Below, piece after piece: positions 53,441 through 62,118 of a stretch of 64,000 bases of DNA. Origin of the DNA: Roseovarius sp. (GTDB taxonomy: Bacteria > Pseudomonadota > Alphaproteobacteria > Rhodobacterales > Rhodobacteraceae). A program made the position numbers and the translations under genes. Location of the stretch: positions 1-64,000 of the forward strand of contig JAJFIA010000019.1 in the NCBI GenBank assembly GCA_021775255.1, in the 5' to 3' direction. Under the pieces are notes generated by a model. The model was not told where the DNA came from. It made no database searches and saw only the letters and a program-made list of their open reading frames with translations. Position 1 is the first letter of the stretch. The number at the start of each line of letters is the position of its first letter.

Positions 53441-53547
53441 GCGTTTCGCCTTAAACCTGAGACAGGGTTAAGGCGAAACGCCATGTAACATATCAGTGTT
53501 TCGCGCGTTTCGCGACAAACCCGTTATTCAGGTTTATCGCGAAACGC
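53441..53547. repeat. Twin-hairpin intergenic element, copy C
   Basis: First hairpin 53441-53481 pairs GCGTTTCGCCTTAA with TTAAGGCGAAACGC, a perfect 14-bp stem. A 23-nt spacer starting CATGTAACAT follows. The second hairpin 53505-53547 pairs GCGTTTCGCGACAAACC with GGTTTATCGCGAAACGC, 16 of 17. It ends GAAACGCTTTA. Total 107 bp. It sits just after the LysR remnant. Confidence 0.88.
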
Positions 53548-53688
53548 TTTAGTTTCGATAAATTCTGAACAAGCGATCAGTGGATTGACCCTCTCGCCAG
53601 AGTTGCGGCTTTTATGGCGGATGAGGAAGTGATCTGAAGTGAAGAGCATGTCGATGACATTGAACACCATACCGGGGCGGGCTGCCGC

Positions 53689-54199
53689 ATGGCTGTGACG
53701 CCGCTTAAATCCGTGATTGCCCGGCCGCCATCGGAAAATGCCGATCTGCGCGATACGGTTGCCATCATGCTGGCCGCGATTGAGCTGGGTGGTGAGGCGG
53801 CCGCGCGGCGCTATGCCAGTCAGTTTGACAACTGGCAAGGTGAGATTGTTTTAAGCGCCGGGGCGCGCGCCAAGGCCGTGGCGCGGGTGCCGCAGGAATT
53901 GCAGGCGGATATCCGTTTTGCGCAAAACAATATTCAGCGTTTTGCCGAGGCGCAAAAGGCCACGCTTAGCGAGTGCGAGATCGAGCTGCTGCCCGGTCAT
54001 TGGGCCGGGCAAAGGCAGATCCCGGCAAATGCGGCCGGGTGTTACGTGCCCGGCGGGCATTGATTTGATCGCCGGGCCGTCGGATAGTCTGGTGATTGCC
54101 GATGCCACGGCGGATCCTGAGATTATCGCCTGGGATCTGGTGGGGCAGGTCAAAGGCCATGCGCGCTCGGCCGAGATCAGGCTGGAGAAGTTTGGCTGA
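53689..54199 (+). pseudogene. HisD-family (histidinol / sulfopropanediol dehydrogenase-like) remnant
   Basis: The first 124 codons match the N-terminus of a HisD paralogue (GGEAAARRYASQFDNW, DIRFAQNNIQRFAEAQ, AGCYVPGG). At about 54058 the frame breaks, and the next frame gives GIDLIAGPSDSLVIADATAD and DPEIIAWDLVGQ, which in intact proteins lies roughly 100 residues further on. The remaining C-terminal half is lost and an unrelated tail ends at 54199. So this is a gutted gene. It resembles the roseobacter HisD paralogues that include HpsN, a dihydroxypropanesulfonate dehydrogenase, more than biosynthetic HisD; the exact substrate is unknown. Confidence 0.8.
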
Positions 54200-57176
54200 G
54201 AGGTGTTTCTGCCATGACCTTGCCCAATACAGCCAACAGATGATCGGCATCTTGAACCGTGAAACACAAAGGCGGGCGGATTTTTAGGACGTTGGCGTGC
54301 GGCCCGTCCGAGCCGATCAGGATGCGGTGATCGCGCAGGCGGTTGATGATATAACTGGCGGCCTGCGTGGCGGGGGTGCCATCGGGATTGACAAGCTCAA
54401 CACCCAAAAACAGCCCCACACCGCGCGCCTCGATTATCAGCGGGTGCTGCTTTTGCAGGGCTTGCAACCCCGCCAGCAGGCGCGCACCAACAGTTTCAGC
54501 ATTCTGCGCCAGCCCCTCGCGTTCCAGCACATCCAGAACGGCGAGGCCAGCGGCACAGGAAACATTTGAGCCGCCGAAGGTTGAGAAAAATTCCATGCCG
54601 GTGTTGAATGCCGCAGCAATCTCGCTTGTGGTGATCACGATGCCCAAAGGGTGGCCGTTGCCCGCGGGTTTGCCCAGCACAACGATGTCGGGCGAGGCAT
54701 CCTGGTATTCAAACGCCCATGCGCAGGTGCCAAGCCGCCCAAGGCTGGTTTGCACCTCATCGGCGATGTTCAGACCACCCTGCGCTTTGACATGGGCATA
54801 GACAGATTTGAGGTAGCCCGGCGGCGGGATGATCTGACCGCCAACGCAGGGAAAGGATTCGGCAATGAAACAGGCAACGGGGGCATCAAGCCCGTCAAGC
54901 ATTTGTTTGACGTCGGTTGCGTATTGCGCCCCGGCCTGGGCACCCCGGTAGCGCCCGTTGGGATCGGGCAGATCGGCCACATGCACCCAATCGCGCTGCC
55001 CCTGCCCACCGGGGCGGGCGAATTTATAATGGCTGAGGTCAATGCAGGTCTGGGTGATACCGTGATAGCCGTGTTCCTGCACCAGCACATCCTGCGCGCC
55101 GGTGAATTGCCGGGCAAGGCGCAGGGCCACCTCATTGGCCTCGGATCCGGAATTGACAAAAAAGCAGGTATCAAGGTGCTTGGGCAGGCGGCTTGTGAGG
55201 GCCTCGGCATAATCTGCCAGCCCCGGGTTGAGATAGCGCGTGTTGGTATTGAGGCGCTCAAGCTGCCGGGTGACGGCGCGGACAACATCGGGGTGGCAAT
55301 GGCCCACATGCGGCACGTTGTTGAAGGCGTCAATATAACACCGGCCATCGGTGTCAAACAAGAACTGCTTCCAGCCGCGCAGCATATGCAGGGGCGTGTC
55401 ATAGGTCAGTGACAGGTTGGGGGTGATATGCGCCCGGCGGCGGGCGGCGATCTGGCCCGCGTCCTCAGCGGCATAACCGGCCTTGTCATCGGCAATGTTC
55501 AGAAGCGCCGCCGGGTTGGGGAATACATCGCGCCAGGCAGCAAGCTCATCAGGGAAGGCCACGCCGATCCAGTCAAGGTTATCGCCGGTGTCTACGCCCA
55601 GTTGCAGATGCAGATGCGGCGGCCAGCCGCCGTTTTCATGTTCCGCGCCCAATTCGGCAAATGTCTCACCGGGGGTCAGGGTCTGGCCCACATGCAGCGC
55701 CTGGGTGCAGGCCCTGGAAAGATGGCCGTAAAGCGTGCGGAATTTAGCGCCACACCCCGGAATTTCATGCTCAAGAATGATCCAGCCGCCATAGCCCAGA
55801 TGCTCACCCCGCCACTGAGAGCACAGCACTTTGGCCTGCATTGGCACGCTGATCGGGGTGCCTGCCGGGGCAAACACATCAATCCCCATATGGATGCTGC
55901 GGCGCGGGCTTGCGCGGTGGCGGCCGCGCTGGAACATCGGCTCGGAATAGATCAGGCGCGGCTCGGTATAGCGCCCGATGCCGATCTGATCCGCCCCAAG
56001 GTGGGCATTGGTCAGGGCGGTCATCCGGGGGATCTCGGTGTTGAACGGATCAAGCGGGGCCTGCGCGCCTGCGGGGGTATAATCCAGCACCGGCGCAGTG
56101 CCAAGATCAAACGCAAACATCGGCGCGAAAGTGCCACGGGTCTGATCGAGAAATCCCCGTACCCGGTGGCCCACACGCCCCGGCCCAAGCCCCGCCGCGC
56201 GGCGCAGGCAGGCGCGGATATAGCCGGGGTCATATAGATCAAGAGTATCCAGAAGCTGCCAGGCAGGGGTTTCGGAAATCACCACATAGGGATCATCGGG
56301 GCGCTCAAGCTTCATCAATGCCGAGTTGATCACACTGATGGCCAACCGCATCAGAACCAGAGGCCAAAGCGCCTCAACCTCGTCTTCCGACAAGGGGCGC
56401 GTTTCGGTGTAGCCGCGCAGGAAATGCCCGAGGTTTTCAACCGGCGTGTCAGTCTCCAGCACCAGATAGGCCCCGGCAATGGCCACATCGGCCAGAACAG
56501 GGCCATAAACCGCATCGCCAAAATCAATCAGCCCGGTGACATGGGAAGGCCCTGCGGCATCGGTGCTGACCAGAATATTGTGATCATTCAGATCATTGTG
56601 CAAAGCCTGATGCGGCAGGCGTTGCAGCAATGGCTGACCTGTCTTTTTATATTCTGCAAGGATGGCTGTTAGTGTGTTGCGCCGGGTCTCATCCTCAATC
56701 AGTGCCAGATGATCACCGATCCAATCCGCCGCAGTCAGATCCCATTTCAGGGGCCGCTCCAGCCCCGGATGGACAAAACCTTCAAGCGCCAGATCAAGCT
56801 GCGCAAGCTCGGTGCCGATGTCGTGCAGCAGGGGGGGCGTGATGGGCTTTGTTGCCGCCAGAGTTTGCCCCGGCAGGTGGCTGATCATCCATGCCAGATG
56901 CGGCGTGCCACCCTGATCGTGCAGCGTGGCGGTGGCCGCGCCGGATTGTGATTTGATGACATGCGGCACCGGCGGGGTTTTATGCCCGCGCAGATGTTCG
57001 AGCATCATGATTTGCAGATCGGTATCTGCCCGGTCACGCCCGGCATTCATGATTTTCAGCACGCCATCATAGGCACCGGAGACCCTGAAATTCAGATCAT
57101 ATTCGCCGGGCAGCGGATCAAATTTCAGGCCCGCGCCCCAAAATTCAGTGGCCGCTCTGAGCAGAGCCTCATTCAT
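54177..57176 (-). CDS. Fusion of APH-type kinase, M23 peptidase and class-III PLP enzyme (AGXT2L-like)
   Basis: I start at the ATG at 57176 (MNEALLRAATEFWGAG), giving 999 residues. Residues ~20-320 are an aminoglycoside-phosphotransferase-like kinase with catalytic HNDLNDHNIL and IDFGDAVYG. Residues ~425-525 are an M23 LytM-like domain with its metal residues in HMGIDVFAPAG and HLHLQLG, so apparently intact. Residues ~590-999 are a class-III aminotransferase fold with NSGSEANEVALRLAR, NIADEVQTSLGRLG and the PLP lysine in VLGKPAGNGHPLG. The human counterparts of the end domains are hydroxylysine kinase and phospho-lyases for phosphohydroxylysine or phosphoethanolamine, so the chain may phosphorylate an amino alcohol and then eliminate phosphate and ammonia. 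The role of the central domain is unknown. Confidence 0.88.
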   Translation of the reverse strand: MNEALLRAATEFWGAGLKFDPLPGEYDLNFRVSGAYDGVLKIMNAGRDRADTDLQIMMLEHLRGHKTPPVPHVIKSQSGAATATLHDQGGTPHLAWMISHLPGQTLAATKPITPPLLHDIGTELAQLDLALEGFVHPGLERPLKWDLTAADWIGDHLALIEDETRRNTLTAILAEYKKTGQPLLQRLPHQALHNDLNDHNILVSTDAAGPSHVTGLIDFGDAVYGPVLADVAIAGAYLVLETDTPVENLGHFLRGYTETRPLSEDEVEALWPLVLMRLAISVINSALMKLERPDDPYVVISETPAWQLLDTLDLYDPGYIRACLRRAAGLGPGRVGHRVRGFLDQTRGTFAPMFAFDLGTAPVLDYTPAGAQAPLDPFNTEIPRMTALTNAHLGADQIGIGRYTEPRLIYSEPMFQRGRHRASPRRSIHMGIDVFAPAGTPISVPMQAKVLCSQWRGEHLGYGGWIILEHEIPGCGAKFRTLYGHLSRACTQALHVGQTLTPGETFAELGAEHENGGWPPHLHLQLGVDTGDNLDWIGVAFPDELAAWRDVFPNPAALLNIADDKAGYAAEDAGQIAARRRAHITPNLSLTYDTPLHMLRGWKQFLFDTDGRCYIDAFNNVPHVGHCHPDVVRAVTRQLERLNTNTRYLNPGLADYAEALTSRLPKHLDTCFFVNSGSEANEVALRLARQFTGAQDVLVQEHGYHGITQTCIDLSHYKFARPGGQGQRDWVHVADLPDPNGRYRGAQAGAQYATDVKQMLDGLDAPVACFIAESFPCVGGQIIPPPGYLKSVYAHVKAQGGLNIADEVQTSLGRLGTCAWAFEYQDASPDIVVLGKPAGNGHPLGIVITTSEIAAAFNTGMEFFSTFGGSNVSCAAGLAVLDVLEREGLAQNAETVGARLLAGLQALQKQHPLIIEARGVGLFLGVELVNPDGTPATQAASYIINRLRDHRILIGSDGPHANVLKIRPPLCFTVQDADHLLAVLGKVMAETPLSQTSPA

Positions 57177-57345
57177 CCTATCGCCTCGCCAATATCTCTT
57201 GCCCACATGTGAGATATTTAACCGCGCTGGTGCAACCCCCGATCTTGGAGGGGATGGAAATATCATGAGAAATTTAAGTGTTAAGCCCTGAGTAACACCT
57301 GATCTGTTAGGCTTGTTTTTGGGTGAGATACAAAGGTGGTGAGTT

Positions 57346-58197
57346 ATGAGTGCGCAAAGCAATTTGGCGCCGGTTATTATCAAGCGGAAAAAGATCGTTG
57401 CCGGCGGCCACCATGGCGGGGCCTGGAAGGTGGCTTATGCCGACTTCGTGACCGCGATGATGGCGTTTTTCCTGTTGATGTGGCTGCTGAACGCAACAAC
57501 CGAGCAGCAACGCAAAGGTGTGGCGGATTATTTCAGCCCGACCATTGCGATCAACCGTGTTTCAGGCGGGGGCGATGGCAGTTTTGGCGGCGATAGCGTG
57601 TTTTCCGAAGATACCCTGCCGCAAAATGGCACCGGGGCCACCAATCAGCGGCCCACAGAGGGGCGTGAGGCGCGCGGTGAGATGGGCCTGACAGAGGTTG
57701 AAGGCGCAAGCCTGACGGCGGGGCAGGAGCAGGCCGAGCTGGAAAAACTTGATGATCTGCTATCCGGGCGCGCTGGCGAAAGCATGGTTTCAAAGGAAAT
57801 GCAGCGGCACATCCTGACCCGGGTCACTGATGAAGGGCTGATCATTGAGCTGTTTGATCTGGAAGATGCGCAATTATTTATCAAAGGCACGGATACGCCC
57901 ACCCCGTTACTGAAGGATCTGGCGGATCTTCTTTCTGAAGTGGGGGCGCTTGTCAGCAATGCCATCGCGGTTGAGGGCCATACCCGATCTGAGCCGATCG
58001 TGCTGGCGATCAATCCGGTATGGGATCTGTCCTCGAGCCGGGCCAACCGGATGCGGCTTTTGTTGCAGGCGGGCGGGTTGATCCCGCAACGTATGCGCCG
58101 GGTAACCGGGCATGCGGATCGTGAGCGGGTTGTGGATAATCCGATGGCAATGCGCAATAACCGGCTTGAGGTGATTTTGCTGCGATCGGATCAATAA
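57346..58197 (+). CDS. motB: Flagellar motor stator protein MotB
   Basis: A 283-residue stator subunit. The single membrane helix carries the proton-binding Asp33 in YADFVTAMMAFFLLMWLLN. A plug/linker (~55-150) is followed by an OmpA-like peptidoglycan-binding domain (~150-283: IAVEGHTRSEP, SSSRANRMRLLLQ, RVTGHADRE, RNNRLEVILL). AAGGTGG lies 5 nt before the ATG. It leads a plus-strand flagellar block; motA is not adjacent in this window. Confidence 0.93.
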   Translation: MSAQSNLAPVIIKRKKIVAGGHHGGAWKVAYADFVTAMMAFFLLMWLLNATTEQQRKGVADYFSPTIAINRVSGGGDGSFGGDSVFSEDTLPQNGTGATNQRPTEGREARGEMGLTEVEGASLTAGQEQAELEKLDDLLSGRAGESMVSKEMQRHILTRVTDEGLIIELFDLEDAQLFIKGTDTPTPLLKDLADLLSEVGALVSNAIAVEGHTRSEPIVLAINPVWDLSSSRANRMRLLLQAGGLIPQRMRRVTGHADRERVVDNPMAMRNNRLEVILLRSDQ

Positions 58198-58294
58198 GGG
58201 GAAATAGAACGCATTTTATTTGTTAGGGCGATGTTAAAGGGTCGCGTCTAAAGCTGTGTCCTGAATTATCCAGATACAGCAGAAAGGCGTATCC

Positions 58295-59596
58295 ATGACA
58301 ATTTCCTCCGCGTTGAATGCCTCTGTGGCCGGGCTTGGTGCCAATGCCACCCGCCTTGCGGCAATTTCCGACAATATCGCGAACTCTTCCACATTTGGCT
58401 ATAGGCGGGTCGAGACCGATTTTCAGTCTTTGGTGATCTCCGGTAATGGCGGCAGCTATACGGCGGGCGGCGTGCGCGCCTCGACCCAGCGGCTGATTGA
58501 TGAAAGCGGCGGTCTGGTTTCAACCTCAAACGCCACTGATCTGGCGGTTCGCGGCCGGGGATTTTTGCCGGTCGCACTGGCCAGTGAGGTTGCCGCGGGC
58601 AATGGCACGCCTCAGATGTTGCTGACCACGACAGGCTCGTTCCGGCCGGATGCCAATGGCATTTTACGCACTGAATCTGGCCTGGTTTTGATGGGTATAC
58701 CTGCTGATCCTGACGGAACCGTGCCGGCATTCCCGCGTGATTCCAATGGCGGGCTTCAACCGGTACAGATAAATACAACCCAACTGATCGGTGTGCCGAC
58801 AACTGAGATGAGCCTTGGGGTAAACCTGCCGGCAACCGAAACTGTTGCCGGGGCTTCGGGCGATCCGTTCAACCTTTCGATCGAGTATTTTGACAATCTT
58901 GGCATATCCGAGAATGTCGGCGTTACATTTACCCCGACAGTGCCGGGCGTTGGTTCCTCAAATGAATGGACCATGACGCTGACGGATTCAGCATCTGGCG
59001 GCGCTGTGATTGGCGAATACACCCTGACATTTGACAATTCACAACCAACCGGCGGATCGCTCCTGAGTGTGGCAACCGTATCCGGCGGGGCGTATAATCC
59101 GGCGACCGGCTCGGTTATCGTCAATGTCAGCGGGGGACCGATGGAAGTTTCCATTGGCGAGATCGGGGCCTCCAATGGTCTGACCCAATTATCTGACAGC
59201 TTTGCGCCGCTCTCGATTTCCAAAAACGGCTCGCCGGTTGGCAATATGGTCTCGGCCGAGGTTGATGCCAACGGGTTTGTGCATGCGATATTTGATACCG
59301 GGGTCACGCAGGTGATCTTCCAGGTGCCTTTGGTCGATCTGCCCAACCCCAACGGCATGTTATCCCTTGATCAGCAAACCTATATCCCCACACCGGAAAG
59401 CGGAACCTTCTTCTTATGGGATGCGGGTGACGGGCCAACCGGCGAGGTTGCCGCTTTCGCGCGCGAACAATCAACCACCGATGTGGCTGGTGAGCTGACC
59501 GACATGATCCAGACCCAGCGGGCCTATTCCTCGAACGCCAAGGTCATTCAAACGGTAAGTGAAATGCTGCAGGAAACCACCAATATCATCCGTTGA
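58295..59596 (+). CDS. flgE: Flagellar hook protein FlgE
   Basis: A 433-residue hook subunit. The N-terminus has the rod/hook signature (SALNASVAGLGANATRLAAISDNIANSSTFGYRR, quoted here in two motifs: SALNASVAGL and SDNIANSSTFGY), and the C-terminus ends with the matching helix (ELTDMIQTQRAYSSNAKVIQ, TVSEMLQETTNIIR). The centre (~90-380) is the variable D1-D2 region with a FlgE-type insert. Secreted through the flagellar type III system, it polymerises into the hook. It lies 97 bp after motB. Confidence 0.92.
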   Translation: MTISSALNASVAGLGANATRLAAISDNIANSSTFGYRRVETDFQSLVISGNGGSYTAGGVRASTQRLIDESGGLVSTSNATDLAVRGRGFLPVALASEVAAGNGTPQMLLTTTGSFRPDANGILRTESGLVLMGIPADPDGTVPAFPRDSNGGLQPVQINTTQLIGVPTTEMSLGVNLPATETVAGASGDPFNLSIEYFDNLGISENVGVTFTPTVPGVGSSNEWTMTLTDSASGGAVIGEYTLTFDNSQPTGGSLLSVATVSGGAYNPATGSVIVNVSGGPMEVSIGEIGASNGLTQLSDSFAPLSISKNGSPVGNMVSAEVDANGFVHAIFDTGVTQVIFQVPLVDLPNPNGMLSLDQQTYIPTPESGTFFLWDAGDGPTGEVAAFAREQSTTDVAGELTDMIQTQRAYSSNAKVIQTVSEMLQETTNIIR

Positions 59597-59649
59597 TATA
59601 GGCTGACCCTGCGCCTTTCGTGACATCCTGTTAAGCGAGTAAATCCAGC

Positions 59650-61104
59650 ATGAGCATCTCAGCAGCACTGTCCAACGCCCTAAGCGGTTTGACCGCAAGT
59701 TCACGTGCCGCTGGGGTGGTTTCGTCCAATCTGGCAAATGTGTTGACCGAAGGCTATGCCCCGCGCGCGCTTGAGATCGTGTCACAAACCGGTGGCCCGC
59801 GCACCGGTGTGACGATTGTTAGCATTACCCGCAACATTGATCAGGCCCTGCTTGGCGACCGGCGGCTGGCCGATAGCGCGGTGGCCTATTCCGATACGCT
59901 GCTGCGCTTTACCGGGCAGTTGGAACAAGCCGTGGGCACGCCGGATGATCCGGCGTCCCTGTCGGGGCGGGTTGCGGCGTTTGAAAACAGTCTGATTACC
60001 GCAGCCAGCCGCCCCGAGGCAAATGACCGGTTGCAGGCTTCAGTTTCGCGCGCCGGTGAGCTGGCGGCGACATTATCCAACATATCGGATGAAATTCAAA
60101 ACCGCCGCACCGAAGCGGATTCTGAGATCAACCGGGCGGTCGAAACCATCAATACAAACCTTGAACAAATCCATGAGCTTAATATTCAGATTGTTCGGGC
60201 AAAGGATGGCAGCGCCTCACTGGCCTCGCTGCAAGACAGCCGTCAATCGGCGATTGATCGTTTGTCTGAATTCATTCCCATCCGGCAGGTGCCCCGCGAT
60301 GGCGGTGCGGTGGCCCTGTTTACCCCTGGCGGTGCGATCCTTCTGGATAGTAACCCTGCAACGCTTGGTTTTACCCCGACACCGGTTGTGACCCCGCAAA
60401 TGACCTTGGGCAACAGCCTGTTATCCGGCCTTCAGATCAACGGCGTGGATGTCAATTTTTCAGGCGGGAACAATATGATCGGCGGTGGTCGGCTCGCAGC
60501 CTTGTTTGAGGTCCGTGATGATCTGGGCGTAGAGGCCCAGACACAGGTGGATGCCCTGGCCCGCGATCTGATTGAGCGGTTTCAGCAACCCGGGCTTGAC
60601 CCAAGCCGTGCGCCGGGCGATCCGGGATTGTTTACCGATACGGGCGCCTTATTCAGCCCGGCCAATGAAGTGGGCATTGCCGCGCGGATTGCTTTGAATG
60701 CTGCTGTGGATCCCATTCAGGGGGGCGAGGTCAGACGCCTGCGCGATGGCCTCGGGGCTGTCCTTCCCGGCCCGGTCGGCGAGGCCGGATTATTGCAACA
60801 ACTACAAGGTGCCCTGACCCAGACACAAAGCCTGTCATCAGGGGGGCTTGGCGTGGTCGCACGATCACTTTCGGGGCATATTGGCAGTTTTTCATCCCTG
60901 ATCGGACAAGACCGGCTGACCAAGGAGCAAGGGCTCAGTTTCACGACGTCAACTCAGGATGCGCTGAAGGCGCTTGAGCTTCAGGGCGGCGTTGATTCCG
61001 ATGCCGAGCTGCAACATCTGTTGCTGATCGAGCAAAGCTTTGGGGCCAATGCCCGGATGATCCAGACCATCGACAACATGATGCAAACCATATTGGGAAT
61101 TTAA
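59650..61104 (+). CDS. flgK: Flagellar hook-associated protein 1 (HAP1)
   Basis: A 484-residue hook-filament junction protein. Its N-terminus SISAALSNALSGLTASSRAA with VVSSNLANVLTEGYAPR is the standard FlgK start, and the C-terminus (DAELQHLLLIEQSFGANARM, IQTIDNMMQTILGI) carries the matching helix. A long coiled region (~80-190) includes NRRTEADSEINRAVETINTN. Length is in the normal range for alphaproteobacteria. It precedes flgL by three bases. Confidence 0.92.
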   Translation: MSISAALSNALSGLTASSRAAGVVSSNLANVLTEGYAPRALEIVSQTGGPRTGVTIVSITRNIDQALLGDRRLADSAVAYSDTLLRFTGQLEQAVGTPDDPASLSGRVAAFENSLITAASRPEANDRLQASVSRAGELAATLSNISDEIQNRRTEADSEINRAVETINTNLEQIHELNIQIVRAKDGSASLASLQDSRQSAIDRLSEFIPIRQVPRDGGAVALFTPGGAILLDSNPATLGFTPTPVVTPQMTLGNSLLSGLQINGVDVNFSGGNNMIGGGRLAALFEVRDDLGVEAQTQVDALARDLIERFQQPGLDPSRAPGDPGLFTDTGALFSPANEVGIAARIALNAAVDPIQGGEVRRLRDGLGAVLPGPVGEAGLLQQLQGALTQTQSLSSGGLGVVARSLSGHIGSFSSLIGQDRLTKEQGLSFTTSTQDALKALELQGGVDSDAELQHLLLIEQSFGANARMIQTIDNMMQTILGI

Positions 61105-61107
61105 CAC

Positions 61108-62118
61108 ATGAACCTGACATCCCTCGGAGACCTGGCCCATAGTTTTGTACAGCGCAGGCATGGCATACAGTTGCAACAGCAAATGAACCGTCTGACCCAG
61201 GAACTTTCCAGTGGTGAAGCGGCTGATCTAACCAGGCACCTTGGCGGCCGGTTCGATTTTCTTGCCGATATCGAACGCGATCTGCAGATATTTGACAGCT
61301 ACCGACTGTCGGCCAATGAAGCGCAAAACTCGGCCTTTTTCATGCAAAATGCCCTTGAGCAGCTACAGACGATGGCCGGGAATCTGAGCAACACAGCCTT
61401 GCTTGTGGGTACCGCTGCGGATTCCGGCAGCCTTGTATCCGTTGCCGCCGAAGGTCAGGGTGGGCTGGATTCTGCTGTTGCATTCCTCAATACGAATGTC
61501 GCGGGGCGGGCGATGTTTTCCGGCACGGATATAGGCAATATTCCCCTGATCCCGTCGGAGGATATCCTTATTGCCGTGCGCGCGGCGCTGGTTGGCGCGG
61601 CCTCAGTAACTGATGTGACTACGGCGCTCGACAGCTTCTTTGATACACCGGGCGGAGGATTTGAAACGATTGTATATCAGGGCGGCCTGGCAAATCTTGC
61701 GCCTTATCAGCTTGGCGATGGCGAATCGGTCGCCCTGGATTTGCGGGCCGATGATCCGGCATTTCGTGAGGTTTTGAAAAACACAGCCATGGCAGCGGTT
61801 TTGAACGATACCAGCCTGGCGATAACGGATGGTGACCGGCATGAACTGGCCGCGTTGGCCGGTCAGGGCCTGTTAAGCGGCCAGGACCAGATCACCGGCA
61901 TTCGCGCCAATCTGGGCTTTGCCGAAAGCCGGATTGATCAATCGCTTTCGCGCATCGAAGCCGGGGTCGCCAGCCTCTCGATCGCCCGGCGCGATCTGGT
62001 TTCGGTTGATCCGTTTGAAACCGCAACCGAGCTTGAAAATGTACAGTTTCAGCTGGAAAGCATCTACACACTTACCGCTCGAACCTCGCGGCTCACATTG
62101 TTGAATTTCCTGTCATGA
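61108..62118 (+). CDS. flgL: Flagellar hook-associated protein 3 (HAP3)
   Basis: A 336-residue junction protein of the flagellin-like family. The N-terminus MNLTSLGDLAHSFVQRRHG with QQQMNRLTQELSSGEAADLTR fits FlgL, as does the C-terminal ENVQFQLESIYTLTARTSRL. It sits between flgK and flgI, the usual order, and its stop overlaps the flgI start by four bases (ATGA). It links FlgK to the filament. The divergent middle makes the name depend partly on position. Confidence 0.88.
   Translation: MNLTSLGDLAHSFVQRRHGIQLQQQMNRLTQELSSGEAADLTRHLGGRFDFLADIERDLQIFDSYRLSANEAQNSAFFMQNALEQLQTMAGNLSNTALLVGTAADSGSLVSVAAEGQGGLDSAVAFLNTNVAGRAMFSGTDIGNIPLIPSEDILIAVRAALVGAASVTDVTTALDSFFDTPGGGFETIVYQGGLANLAPYQLGDGESVALDLRADDPAFREVLKNTAMAAVLNDTSLAITDGDRHELAALAGQGLLSGQDQITGIRANLGFAESRIDQSLSRIEAGVASLSIARRDLVSVDPFETATELENVQFQLESIYTLTARTSRLTLLNFLS

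Noticed and set aside
53689..54199. HisD-like gene as part of histidine biosynthesis together with hisC
   Set aside because: It is broken, 19 kb from hisC, and resembles the catabolic HisD paralogues of roseobacters. A functional hisD must lie elsewhere.
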